Assembly: GCF_963678635.1 (NCBI RefSeq) | Contig: NC_087066.1 | Span: 55,942,312 to 56,006,311 of the forward strand | Direction of reading: 5' to 3' | Length of the DNA stretch: 64,000 bases | Source of the DNA: Symsagittifera roscoffensis | Lineage: Eukaryota; Xenacoelomorpha; Acoela; Convolutidae | Part shown: one piece after another, positions 22,645 to 35,423 of the stretch | Position numbering within the stretch: the first letter of the stretch is position 1 | Layout of the letters: each line of letters begins with the position of its first letter | The notes under the pieces: model-generated | What the model was told of the DNA's origin: nothing | The model's database searches: none | Seen by the model: only the letters and a program-made list of their open reading frames with translations | Translations under genes and position numbers: made by a program

Positions 22645-25600
22645 TTCTTCAAACGTCAATGCAATCAGCGAAGAGCAAGATCCCCAACTAAATTTGCAGG
22701 ATACAGATATAACAGCGTACGTCGATTATCTACAGGCAGGGGATGTCGTTCCGGGATGGGATCTCATCCATCCAAATGACCACAGCGTAAACGCAGTGAG
22801 TTTCCAAGAGGAAACGGTAGACAAACTTAAGGCGGATGACTTGAAAGGACACCTCATTCCGGTAAAGATAGGGAACAATTATATTGTTTTCATTGCGGAT
22901 ACAGGGTCTCCAACGTCATTTGTCAACAATAAAACAGCCACTACACTACAGAATACAGTGACAAAGGCAAGACGCATTCAGTTGAACCAAGATGACGAGG
23001 CAAATAGAATGGTATGTTATAATGGCTACAAAATTCCTACGTTCGGAAGGCTGATTGCACCAATAGAGTCAGGAGGTTGGACTATCAACACCGCCCCATT
23101 TATTGTGGTTGACGATAAACGGGCGAATATCTTGGGACGAAATCTCCTACCGCAACTAGGCATACACCTTCATCAAGAAAAACCAACTGGTAAGTCAATC
23201 AATTATATTGCTGACACAGACCAATCAGATCCAGTCATAACCAGTTGGGTAAAATCAACATATCCGGGGTTGTATACGTTCAAAAAACCATATGGTTCAC
23301 ACAAAATTTCTAAACGATTTCAAGGCACTTCAACAAAAGGGACGCAGAATTCCGATACATATTCAGGAAAAAGTTGAACAAAAAATCAAATCTCTAATTG
23401 ATCAAGGCCATATTGTGAAACTTGATAGTTGTAGCGACAAACAGTTCATTAGTCCAATTGTAATAACTGTAAAGAAAGATCATACAATAAAACTGGCAAT
23501 GGACTCAAAACAAATTAACAAAGCGATACATAAAAACAGTATCAAATGCCAAATATCCACGTACTCTTGGACAACGTAGCTCAATCAGCTCAAGAAGGTA
23601 ATGGAAAACCAGGGACAACATGTTTTTCCACCATTGACCTTCGATATGCCTACAGTCAACTGAAATTAGATGATACAACTAGAACGCAGTGTAATTTTAG
23701 TATAATTGGCGGACAAGCAACCGGCACCTATCAATTTCAAACTGGATTCTACGGGCTCACGGATATGCCCACAGAATTCCAGAAAGCCATCGATCTAACT
23801 TTAAACAACGAAAAAGATACCTTCGCTTTTCTCGACGAAATCTTGATTATATCCCACGGAACAAAAGAACAACAAATATGGATAAATTGAAAAGGGTCTT
23901 AGACAAGTTAGATCAAGAAAATATGGCTATTTCGGTTAATAAGTGTAAATTCGGCTGTAATGAAGTCGAATGGCTCGGTTTTGTCATTAATGAATACAGA
24001 ACCATACCGATGCACAAGAAAACTGACGCAATCACTAAACTCCACCACCCCACAACGTTCAAACAATTAAAAAGTTTTATGGGATCAGTCCATCATTTAA
24101 ATAAATTTATACCAAATTTGGCTCAATTGTGTGCACCATTGAGACCACTTTTATCATCTTCCCCAAAATTCCATTACATTTGGGAACAAAAACATGATAA
24201 GGCATTTAAAACCATCCTTACAGCGGTCCAAAACATCACAGATAACCGACATTTTGTAAGTAATCGTGAGACAAGAATAGTGTGTGACGCAAGCCGCGAT
24301 GCTATTGGAGCAGCGCTGGAACAAGAAACTCCAGATGGATGGGCTACGGTGGCATATGCCTCCAGATTTTTAAATACGTGCGAAACTAAATATTCAGTAA
24401 ACGAGTTGGAACTTCTAGCCGCGGTATGGGCCATTGATCTTTTTGAATACTATCTGTATGGCCGCCGCTTTACATTAATTACTGACCACCAAGCTTTGAT
24501 TAGTGCTCTAAACAGCAATAAAAGTAATAAAACATATCAGAGTCGTCTAACAAGATGGATTGACCGTCTTCTCCCATTTGATTTTGATATAAAACACCTT
24601 TCCGGCAGCAAAATGGGTTTGATTGATTATATTTTGCGCCACCCGGTGGGGAAACCACAACCCCCCCGTATTGGGACAAAAATTTCGTAGTTGCACTTAT
24701 TGATGACTTCATCTCTTGCCTTGAATTTCAAGACAGCACTATAGCTAACATTGAATTGATCGAAAAACCAAGCGGTTTTCAACGCATGTTACAGCTCGAC
24801 CGGAACGAAAACTTTCCTCGTTCAGATTCGCACGCAAAATCAACAAAATTCACTGTTAATAGTCCACTTCTGAAAAACAGTCACACTATTGAATTCAAAC
24901 AGTTCCAAACATTTCCAATCAAACAGTTCAAACCTTCCCAACCAATCCACATTCAAGAAAGATCAAAAAGAAAAAACCTTCTATCGATAATCGTCACACA
25001 ATCCAGCACTCCACTTTACACAGAGATGAACAGACAGTTGCAAACAGGGATGGCGCTACCCCCGTTTAAAAGAATTTTACGCAAATGCCACAAGGGACAG
25101 CAAACGACAGTAACAATCCCACCTACCAACTTTGCATCATTCACCGAGATCCCAGAAGAACAACCCCAACATCTCTCTCATTCAGCGATGTAATGCATCA
25201 AGTGATCCCGTCGGAAGATAGTTTTACTTTTTTTAAAAAGTCAGACCAGTTATGCCAAACAGACACTCCAGACCACCCGGCAGAATGTCAAGCCATCACT
25301 ATGGATGAAGAAGACGTACCGCTGTTTCGGAAAAATCTGCGAAAAGCACTCGACGTAGACTTTATCGCGGCGGCCACAAAACGTGATCGAAATCTTCAAC
25401 CCCTGATTAATATGGTACGCCAACAAAAGTGGGATCAGATCAAAGCCTGCTATGGACCATATTTTTACAATGTGCTTGACCGATTATCCGTCCGTAACAA
25501 CGTCTTACTATACGATGACCGAGTAGTAATTCCAAAGCAGTTAAGGCAAATCATTCTAGACTCCATCCACTTAACTCATCCGGTACAAGGTGGCATGCTG

Positions 25601-27488
25601 GAAGCTGCCAAATACATATGGTATCCATATCTACATAGAGATATAGTTACAGCAGCGCAAAATTGCAAGGAATGTCGCGCCAAAGGTAAGAACCTTCAAG
25701 TAATATCCGGAAAAAAAACACTTCACTAGCCTAGACGCAGTAGTCGAACCGAATGAAGAAATCCAGTTGGATTTTGCCGGACCTTTACCGGATGAAAACA
25801 ATAAAGACGTGTACATCCTAGTTGGGGTAGATAGATTCTCAAGATGCCCATCAGCAAAAGTGGTAGCAAATAACAAGGCAGATACAATAATTAAATTTAT
25901 GCAAACTCATATTGTAAATCATGGCGTACCAAGAAATATTCGGTGTGACCAAGCCCAAGGGTTTCGAGTTAAAAAATTTATGATCTATTGTAAAAGCAAA
26001 AACCTTAAACTAATATTTGCCCCAGTTGACGATCATCGCTCAATGGGCATGGTAGAAAGACTTATCAGAACTTTGAAAACTCGTCTCTCTATTATGAAGA
26101 TAGTTAAAAATAATTCACCGTATAAACTAGCGTCAGACGTGGCAGAGTTAATCAAGACACTGCGTATTACCCCACACGCAACAACAAAAATTACGCCGTT
26201 TGAAGCACACAATGGGCGTAAACCAAACACCCCATTAGGTAATATCTGCACAACACCCAAAATCTCTAATCTCTCTTGGGAAAACACAAAACTTTCGTGT
26301 TTAGATGAAAAGATACTAACAAAAACTGCCCTCACGCCCGAGGCGATGTGGAACAGGGATATTAACAGTGAGGACGAGCTGAGTGTAGTGTATAAAAGTA
26401 ACTACCTCCCAGAATCAACCTTTGAACCAGCGGGACCATCAACACAGGCGGTTCGAAGTAAGACAGCGGGACCAGCAAGTAGTCGTCAAACCAGTACACA
26501 ACAGAAAAAGTAGGTGACACTTTCAGAAACTGACGAGGATGAGGAGTTCGATCAAGCTCTGATGAAAAAATTCCCAATAGGTGCGCATCTTCCACTTAGT
26601 AACATACCCTATGACTTACAAAAAGTCAAACGTTCTTTTCTCGCCGATAACCCGCAACATGATATAGCGAACATTAGAACAAGAAAACCAATTCGTTGGC
26701 TCACACAGCAAGAAAAACAACGGCTAGGAAGAGCCCCTCTGGTTTTCCTAAAAGATCGTTTTAAAGGACCTCAAAACATCGTAGACCCAAAATTGGGTAA
26801 ACGTATTGAACAAGTGGCAAGAAATTCGGGTACAATAGCACGTAAAACAAAAAATCCGGGGGTATTCGGTGCACAATTTAAAATAATCGAAAACGGATCA
26901 ATTATTAATTACTCCCCGCACACTGCGTGGGTTCGGGAAGATGGAAAACAGCCGAGGGTAATAAGACACGACGGCCTAGCTTTTGTTCCGGATCCTCGAA
27001 TTTACGGAAAATGTAGACCGGCGCAGCTAAAAGACTTTGTAGCATACAAACATTTACCAAGAGCTAAACCCCGTATTTCAGCCGCAGGAGCCCAACACTC
27101 AAAACCAACTGGCCCAAAAGTCCAAAAACAGGCACCCAAGGAACAACAGAACACGGCGGAGAAATCATCGACATCCGCAAGCCCTAAAAGAAAGCCACCC
27201 AAAAATATTGAAGAACTCATCCGGCAAACCATGAACCGAAAAGCGCTGGGACAACATATTATACATAAGGCAACATCGACAACGTCGAAAAAGCAGCCTC
27301 CGAGAAACCCACCAACGGCAACTAAAAGTCTCAAATCTCCGAGTCGAAAAGGAAAGGGCAGTCCAGAGAAAATGCGAAGAGATAACACACACATTGAATT
27401 TGAATGTGACACGTCGATCTCATTATCATCGGACGATTCTGTCAACCAGGAGATAACACAATCGCCACACATGCCCCCAGCCAAATAG
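22620..27488 (+). pseudogene. pol of Ty3 copy A: PR-RT-RNaseH-IN plus long C-terminal extension
   Basis: Protease: ADTGSPTSF (DTG at 22898-22906) and ILGRNLL. Reverse transcriptase: 23292-23890 in two frames (FSTIDLRYAYSQL, TGFYGLTDMP), with the catalytic box FLDE (23834-23839) instead of F/Y-x-DD. RNase H: CDASRDAIGAAL and TDHQAL (about 24280-24490). Integrase: 25313-26512, with the H...H...CxxC zinc region (HLTHP, CKEC), DFAGPL, CDQAQG and VERLIRTLK carrying the D, D, E residues. An extra A in an A8 run at about 25715 shifts frame; the later copies have A7 there. A TAG at 26511-26513 interrupts the extension, where the later copies have CAG. The extension (26514-27488) is Lys/Pro/Ser-rich and unrecognised. 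Coding similarity continues in frame past the TAG at 27486. Confidence 0.85.
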
Positions 27489-28127
27489 ATTGACAGGAAA
27501 AACACGCCACCACAGGAGAACCTACCAACCCGTAGGTCCACGAGGACCAAAACAAGTGCGCTTGCGAATAAATTCGGAAATGCAATTCCAATTAACACGA
27601 TTGCCAATGATACCACTGCGGACAACGAGGTTTGTCACATAATGATGCAACACGGAAATAATCAAAATGCCGGATCTATGGTCCAGGCAGCGGGCACGAC
27701 TCACGAATCGTCGACAGATATCGAGTGCATCGAAATCAACGCAAATGACGAAACGCCAGAACAGTTAAGGATTGAAAAAACCAATGACGGGACAGAGGGC
27801 CATCTCAATTCAATACGCGACACAGCCAATCCAAAAGATCACACTGTGAATACCGACAATAACGACCACAAACTCAATTTCACAACAGGATAACCCGAGT
27901 GATAAATTTGTTACGTCGATAACTACATCAAAACAATCCGGATCACCACAAAGCCCGAACCAAAGAGCGATTAGTTCACGTTACGTGATTGATCGACCAA
28001 CTGGTACCTCCAATTCACCGGATAAAGCGCTAGCACAAACCTCGGCTGCAACTAACGCCCCCCAGACTTCACCTCCACCGAGGGAGGATCAGGACAAAGA
28101 ACAGGAGAACATATGATGTGCTCATCA
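27489..28127 (+). pseudogene. Frame downstream of pol in Ty3 copy A
   Basis: The pol frame stays open after TAG 27486-27488 as far as 27893. It begins with a basic LPTRRSTRTKTS segment and becomes Asp/Asn/Thr-rich. Function is unknown. Copy B carries the same TAG and a similar frame, and has about 148 extra bp (40055-40202) that are missing here after AAGCGCT. Confidence 0.5.
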
Positions 28128-28144
28128 TATAAAACAAGGGGGAA
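28128..28144 (+). promoter_or_regulatory. Polypurine tract of Ty3 copy A
   Basis: The purine-rich AAAACAAGGGGGAA ends directly at the 3' LTR and would prime plus-strand synthesis. Confidence 0.75.
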
Positions 28145-28472
28145 TGTTATCCGTACGGATATACTGGATATCCATTAGAACTCAGTATAACGAAACTCAG
28201 ATATAACTTAGATTGTTTATAGTTCTAACGTTATGTAAACGTATTCATATAGATGTCTGATCTAAATTAAGTACCTATTAAACCTAACAACATATTCAAT
28301 AGTTATTTATGAGTCTCTGTCGCTCTCATGATTTCGAGGTCAGATTCGAATCAGACATAACATTATCGATTGAAATTAAATTGATAACAAACTCTTCTTA
28401 ATTCCTGTTTCTCTTACACAGTATGTCTCAACTCAGATCTAACCTATATACTCCGAATCCGTGGGTATAACT
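28145..28472 (+). repeat. 3' LTR of Ty3 copy A (328 bp)
   Basis: It starts TGTTATCCGTACGG and ends GGGTATAACT. It contains the ~40-bp segment missing from the 5' LTR. GGTCA follows at 28473-28477. Confidence 0.9.
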
Positions 28473-29323
28473 GGTCATGAAAAATAGTTTATTAATTTTT
28501 AAAAATTCAAAAGCAATCATTTTAATTTCTCAAAAATAATTTTTGTGTCGTTTTAAGCGTCTTCTTGACTATACTCACACCTCTTCACTATAGACCTTTT
28601 TTTAAAATTTTTGGTTCCGAAAAAAGCCTGCTTTGAAGATAATTTGCTCAAAATCTTATTTTTTCGTTTCCTTGCAGTGAGACTGTTCCATTTTTTCAAA
28701 ATACTGTGCATGAAATCTTTGTTCCGACCATTTTAAAAATGGGGAGGAGCTGTGTATTCGAGTGTTTTATTTTTTTTCCACTCAAAGTTCTCCCAGAGTT
28801 AGAAATTTTCAATTTTAGACATTTTTCATTTTTGTTTGATATTTTTGATTTGGGGTCTAACTTCGAGCGAAAAATGGCGCCCGAGCATGCTTAAAATAGC
28901 TTATTTATGCTTAATCCAAGCAGCGAAAACATTGTTTTATTCGAGTAATTTTATTCTTTCTGGATTTTTTTAAGGAAGTTTAGGAATCAATAAGTTCAAA
29001 ACTTCATAAATATCTGCAAAAATAAATTGAAAAAATTTCTTGTTTTTTTTTCTGAAATAAAATCTTTTTTCGAAACTCGTTTATCTCAAAAATAGGAAGT
29101 TTTTCAGATTTCAAAAATTGAGAACAGTTTCAAATTATTCAGTTAATTGTTGTAAAATTATGTTTCTCTGAAAAATAACAGATAGCAATATATGTCTGTT
29201 TCTCTAATTTATATTTTGCGATGTGCGGAATACTGTTTAACACTGTTTTTTTTTACAATAATACAGCTGTTTTTTACAATAATAAAACTGGCAAGTTAAA
29301 ATAAGCCAGCAATATGTCGTTCA
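28473..29323. repeat. Right flank of Ty3 copy A, R1-like (flank F, first copy)
   Basis: This flank reappears at 40644-41492 after the third LTR, and its second half (from about 28796) reappears at 30919-31447 and 33042-33570. Strings such as TTGTTCCGACC...GGGGAGGA, TCGAGTGTTTTATTTTTTTTCCAC and TTGGGGTCTAACTTCGAGC resemble R1 (1710-1790, 1930-1960). The retrotransposon therefore inserted into an R1-family repeat. No gene was seen. Confidence 0.75.
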
Positions 29324-30918
29324 AGAACGCAGTGTAATTTTAGTATAATTGGCGGACAAGCAACCGGCACCTATCAATTTCAAACTGGATTCTACGGGCT
29401 CACGGATATGCCCGCAGAATTCCAGAAAGCCATCGATCTAACTTTAAACAACGAAAAAGATACCTTCGCTTTTCTCGACGACATCTTGATTATATCCCAC
29501 GGAACAAAAGAACAACATATGGATAAATTGAAAAGGGTCTTAGACAAGTTAGATCAAGAAAATATGGCTATTTCGGTTAATAAGTGTAAATTCGGCTGTA
29601 AAGAAGTCGAATGGCTCGGTTTTGTCATAAATGAATACGGAACCATACCGATGCACAAGAAAACTGACGCAATCACTAAACTCCACCACCCCACAACGTT
29701 CAAACAATTAAAAAGTTTTATGGGATCAGTCCATCATTTGAATAAATTTATACCAAATCTGGCTCAATTGTGTGCACCATTGAGACCACTTTTATCATCT
29801 TCCTCAAAACTCCATTACGTTTGGGAACAAAAACATGATTAGGCATTTAAAACCATCCTTACAGCGGTCCAAAACATCACAGAAAACCGACATTTTGTAA
29901 GTAATCGTGAGACAAGAATAGTGTGTGACGCAAGCCGCGATGCTATTGGAGCAGCGCTGGAAGAAGAAACTCCAGATAGATGGGCTTCGGTGGCATATGC
30001 CTCCAGATTTTTAAATACGTGCGAAACTAAATATTCAGTAAACGAGTTGGAACTTCTAGCTGCGGTATGGGCCATTGATCATTTTAAATACTATCTGTAT
30101 GGCCGCCGCTTTACATTAATTACTGACCACCAAGCTTTGGTTAGTGCTCTAAACAGCAATAAAAGTAATAAAACATATCAGAGTCGTCTAACAAGATGGA
30201 TTGACCGTCTTCTCCCATTTGATTTTGATATAAAACACCTTTCCGGCAGCAAAATGGGTTTGATTGATTATATTTCGCGCCACCCGGTGGGGAAACCACA
30301 ACCCCCCCGTATTGGGACAAAAATTTCGTAGTTGCACTTATTGATGACTTCATCTCTTGCCTTGAATTTCAAGACAGCACTATAGCTAACATTGAAATGA
30401 TCGAAAAACCAAGCGGTGTTCAACGCATGTTACAGCTCGACCGGAACGAAAACTTTCCTCGTTCAGATTCGCACGCAAAATCAACAGAATTCACTGTTAA
30501 TAGTCCACTTCTGAAAAACAGTCACACTATTGAATTCAAACAGTTCCAAACATTTCCAATCAAACAGTTCAAACCTTCCCAACCAATCCACATTCAAGAA
30601 AGATCAAAAAGAAAAAACCTTCTATCGATAATCGTCACACAATCCAGCACTCCACTTTACACAGAGATGAACAGACAGTTGCAAACAGGGATGGCGCTAC
30701 CCCCGTTTAAAAGAATTTTACGCAAATGCCACAAGGGACAGCAAACGACAGTAACAATCCCGCCTACCAACTTTGCATCATTCACCGAGATCCCAGAAGA
30801 ACAACCCCAACATCTCTCTCATTCAGCGATGTAATGCATCAAGTGATCCCGTCGGAAGATAGTTTTACTTTCTTAAAAAAGTCAGACCAGTTATGCCAAA
30901 CAGACACTCCAGACCACC
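28796..30918 (+). repeat. Tandem unit alpha-1 (flank half + RT/RNase H segment)
   Basis: This ~2.12-kb unit joins flank F (28796-29323) to the Ty3 segment equivalent to 23693-25275 of copy A (RT core, RNase H, linker). The junction GTTCAAGAACGCAG shares AGA between the two sources. The RT box here is FLDD, unlike copy A. TAG at 29840-29842 breaks the frame and is shared with alpha-2. The open frames 29408-29842, 29921-30331 and 30397-30834 are pieces of broken pol, not separate genes. Confidence 0.85.
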
Positions 30919-33041
30919 AGAGTTAGAAATTTTCAATTTTAGACATTTTTGATTTTTGTTAGATATTTTTGATTTGGGGTCTAACTTCGAGCGAAAAATG
31001 GCGCCCGAGCATGCTTAAAATAGCTTATTTATGCTTAATCCAAGCAGCGAAAACATTGTTTTATTCGAGTAATTTTATTCTTTCTGGATTTTTTTAAGGA
31101 AATTTAGGAATCAATAAGTTCAAAACTTCATAAATATCTGCAAAAATAAATTGAAAAATTTTCTTGTTTTTTTTCTGAAATAAAATCTTTTTTCGAAACT
31201 CGTTAATCTCAAAAATAAGAAGTTTTTCAGATTTCAAAAATTGAGAACAATTTCAAATTATTCAGTTAATTGTTGTAAAATTATGTTTCTCTGAAAAATA
31301 ACAGATTGCAATATATGTCTGTTTCTCTAATTTATATTTTGCGATGTGCGGAATACTGTTTAACACTGTTTTTTTTTACAATAATACAGCTGTTTTTTAC
31401 AATAATAAAACTGGCAAGTTAAAATAAGCCAGCAATATGTCGTTCAAGAACGCAGTGTAATTTTAGTATAATTGGCGGACAAGCAACCGGCACCTATCAA
31501 TTTCAAACTGGATTCTACGGGCTCACGGATATGCCCGCAGAATTCCAGAAAGCCATCGATCTAACTTTAAACAACGAAAAAGATACCTTCGCTTTTCTCG
31601 ACGAAATCTTGATTATATCCCACGGAACAAAAGAACAACATATGGATAAATTGAAAAGGGTCTTAGACAAGTTAGATCAAGAAAATATGGCTATTTCGGT
31701 TAATAAGTGTAAATTCGGCTGTAAAGAAGTCGAATGGCTCGGTTTTGTCATAAATGAATACGGAACCATACCGATGCACAAGAAAACTGACGCAATCACT
31801 AAACTCCACCACCCCACAACGTTCAAACAATTAAAAAGTTTTATGGGATCAGTCCATCAATTAAATAAATTTATACCAAATCTGGCTCAATTGTGTGCAC
31901 CATTGAGACCACTTTTATCATCTTCCTCAAAATTCCATTACGTTTGGGAACAAAAACATGATTAGGCATTTAAAACCATCCTTACAGCGGTCCAAAACAT
32001 CACAGAAAACCGACATTTTGTAAGTAATCGTGAGACAAGAATAGTGTGTGACGCAAGCCGCGATGCTATTGGAGCAGCGCTGGAACAAGAAACTCCAGAT
32101 AGATGGGCTTCGGTGGCATATGCCTCCAGATTTTTAAATACGTGCGAAACTAAATATTCAGTAAACGAGTTGGAACTTCTAGCTGCGGTATGGGCCATTG
32201 ATCATTTTAAATACTATCTGTATGGCCGCCGCTTTACATTAATTACTGACCACCAAGCTTTGGTTAGTGCTCTAAACAGCAATAAAAGTAATAAAACATA
32301 TCAGAGTCGTCTAACAAGATGGATTGACCGTCTTCTCCCATTTGATTTTGATATAAAACACCTTTCCGGCAGCAAAATGGGTTTGATTGATTATATTTTG
32401 CGCCACCCGGTGGGGAAACCACAACCCCCCCGTATTGGGACAAAAATTTCGTAGTTGCACTTATTGATGACTTCATCTCTTGCCTTGAATTTCAAGACAG
32501 CACTATAGCTAACATTGAAATGATCGAAAAACCAAGCGGTGTTCAACGCATGTTACAGCTCGACCGGAACGAAAACTTTCCTCGTTCAGATTCGCACGCA
32601 AAATCAACAGAATTCACTGTTAATAGTCCACTTCTGAAAAACAGTCACACTATTGAATTCAAACAGTTCCAAACATTTCCAATCAAACAGTTCAAACCTT
32701 CCCAACCAATCCACATTCAAGAAAGATCAAAAAGAAAAAACCTTCTATCGATAATCGTCACACAATCCAGCACTCCACTTTACACAGAGATGAACAGACA
32801 GTTGCAAACAGGGATGGCGCTACCCCCGTTTAAAAGAATTTTACGCAAATGCCACAAGGGACAGCAAACGACAGTAACAATCCCGCCTACCAACTTTGCA
32901 TCATTCACCGAGATCCCAGAAGAACAACCCCAACATCTCTCTCATTCAGCGATGTAATGCATCAAGTGATCCCGTCGGAAGATAGTTTTACTTTTTTAAA
33001 AAAGTCAGACCAGTTATGCCAAACAGACACTCCAGACCACC
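30919..33041 (+). repeat. Tandem unit alpha-2
   Basis: This is a near-identical copy of alpha-1 with a coding offset of exactly 2,123 bp (e.g. MPAEFQ at 29408 and 31531). It carries the same TAG at 31963-31965, but the RT box reads FLDE. The left junction CCAGACCACCAGAGTTAG joins the pol linker to flank F with two shared bases (CC). Confidence 0.85.
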
Positions 33042-35423
33042 AGAGTTAGAAATTTTCAATTTTAGACATTTTTGATTTTTGTTAGATATTTTTGATTTGG
33101 GGTCTAACTTTGAGCGAAAAATGGCGCCCGAGCATGCTTAAAATAGCTTATTTATGCTTAATCCAAGCAGCGAAAACATTGTTTTATTCGAGTAATTTTA
33201 TTCTTTCTGGATTTTTTTAAGGAAATTTAGGAATCAATAAGTTCAAAACTTCATAAATATCTGCAAAAATAAATTGAAAAATTTTCTTGTTTTTTTTTCT
33301 GAAATAAAATCTTTTTTCGAAACTCGTTAATCTCAAAAATAAGAAGTTTTTCAGATTTCAAAAATTGAGAACAATTTCAAATTATTCAGTTAATTGTTGT
33401 AAAATTATGTTTCTCTGAAAAATAACAGATTGCAATATATGTCTGTTTCTCTAATTTATATTTTGCGATGTGCGGAATACTGTTTAACACTGTTTTTTTT
33501 ACAATAATACAGCTGTTTTTTACAATAATAAAACTGGCAAGTTAAAATAAGCCAGCAATATGTCGTTCAAGAACGCAGTGTAATTTTAGTATAATTGGCG
33601 GACAAGCAACCGGCACCTATCAATTTCAAACTGGATTCTACGGGCTCACGGATATGCCCGCAGAATTCCAGAAAGCCATCGATCTAACTTTAAACAACGA
33701 AAAAGATACCTTCGCTTTTCTCGACGAAATCTTGATTATATCCCACGGAACAAAAGAATCACATATGGATAAATTGGAAAGGGCCTTAGACAAGTTAGAT
33801 CAAGAAAATATGGCTATTTCGGTTAATAAGTGTAAATTCGGCTGTAAAGAAGTCGAATGGCTCGGTTTTGTCATAAATGAATACGGAACCATACCGATGC
33901 ACAAGAAAACTGACGCAATCACTAAACTCCACCACCCCACAACGTTCAAACAATTAAAAAGTTTTATGGGATCAGTCCATCATTTAAACAAATTTATACC
34001 AAATCTGGCTCAATTGTGTGCACCATTGAGACCACTTTTATCATCTTCCTCAAAATTCCATTACGTTTGGGAACAAAAACATGATAAGGCATTTAAAACC
34101 ATCCTTACAGCGGTCCAAAACATCACAGAAAACCGACATTTTGTAAGTAATTGTGAGACAAGAATAGTGTGTGACGAAAGCGATGCTATTGGAGCAGCGC
34201 TGGAACAAGAAACTCCAGATGGATGGGCTACGGTGGCATATGCCTCCAGATTTTTAAATACGTGCGAAACTAAATTATCAGTAAACGAGTTGGAACTTCT
34301 AGCTGGGGTATGGGCCATTGATCATTTTAAATACTATCTGTATGGCCGCCGCTTTACATTAATTACTGACCACCAAGCTTTGGTTAGTGCTCTAAACAGC
34401 AATAAAAGTAATAAAACATATCAGAGTCGTCTAACAAGATGGATTGACCGTCTTCTCCCATTTGATTTTGATATAAAACACCTTTCCGGCAGCAAAATGG
34501 GTTTGATTGATTATATTTTGCGCCACCCGGTGGGGAAACCACAACCCCCCCGTATTGGGACAAAAATTTCGTAGTTGCACTTATTGATGACTTCATCTCT
34601 TGCCTTGAATTTCAAGACAGCACTATAGCTAACATTGAAATGATCGAAAAACCAAGCGGTGTTCAACGCATGTTACAGCTCGACCGGAACGAAAACTTTC
34701 CTCGTTCAGATTCGCACGCAAAATCAACAGAATTCACTGTTAATAGTCCACTTCTGAAAAACAGTCACACTATTGAATTCAAACAGTTCCAAAAATTTCC
34801 AATCAAACAGTTCAAACCTTCCCAACCAATCCACATTCAAGAAAGATAAAAAAAAACCTTCTATCGATAATCGTCACACAATCCAGCACTCCACTTTACA
34901 CAGAGATGAACAGACAGTTGCAAACAGGGATGGCGCTACCCCCGTTTAAAAGAATTTTACGCAAAAGCCACAAGGGACAGCAAACGACAGTAACAATCCC
35001 GCCTACCAACTTTGCATCATTCACCGAGATCCCAGAAGAACAACCCCAACATCTCTCTCATTCAGCGATGTAATGCATCAAGTGATCCCGTCGGAAGATA
35101 GTTTTACTTTTTTCTAAAAAGTCAGACCAGTTATGCCAAACAGACACTCCAGACCACCCGGCAGAATGTCAAGCCATCACTATGGATGAAGAAGACGTAC
35201 CGCTGTTTCGGAAAAATCTCCGAAAAGCACTCGACGTAGACTTTATCGCGGCGGCCACAAAACGTGATCGAAATCTTCAACCCCTGATTAATATGGTACG
35301 CCAACAAAAGTGGGATCAGATCAAAGCCTGCTATGGACCATATTTTTACAATGTGCTTGACCGATTATCCGTCCGTAACAACGTCTTACTATACGATGAC
35401 CGAGTAGTAATTCCAAAGCAGTT
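33042..35423 (+). repeat. Tandem unit alpha-3, continuing into integrase
   Basis: This is the third repetition of flank half plus RT/RNase H. It lacks the TAG of the first two, so RT-RNase H is open from 33654 to 34574 (306 codons; box FLDE). It has a 3-bp change at CDESDAIG and does not jump back to the flank but continues through the linker into integrase (35182 onward). Small differences (e.g. stop at 34847-34849) still break pol. Confidence 0.8.

Larger units (their letters stand above)
21298..28472 (+). mobile_element. Ty3/gypsy LTR retrotransposon, copy A (defective)
   Basis: This is a 7.2-kb element with 5' LTR, primer-binding site, gag with CCHC knuckles, protease (DTGS), reverse transcriptase, RNase H, integrase with a long C-terminal extension, polypurine tract and 3' LTR, flanked by GGTCA. 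The order PR-RT-RH-IN assigns it to Ty3/gypsy. No envelope frame was found. Multiple frameshifts and stops inactivate it. LTRs are TGTTAT...ATAACA-type with inverted ends; the last base of the 3' LTR appears changed to T. Confidence 0.92.

Noticed and set aside
27002-27625. Long minus-strand frames opposite the Ty3 pol extension (also 39089-39649)
   Set aside because: They lie antisense to a Lys/Pro/Ser-rich coding region and have no start context or domain; they are shadows.
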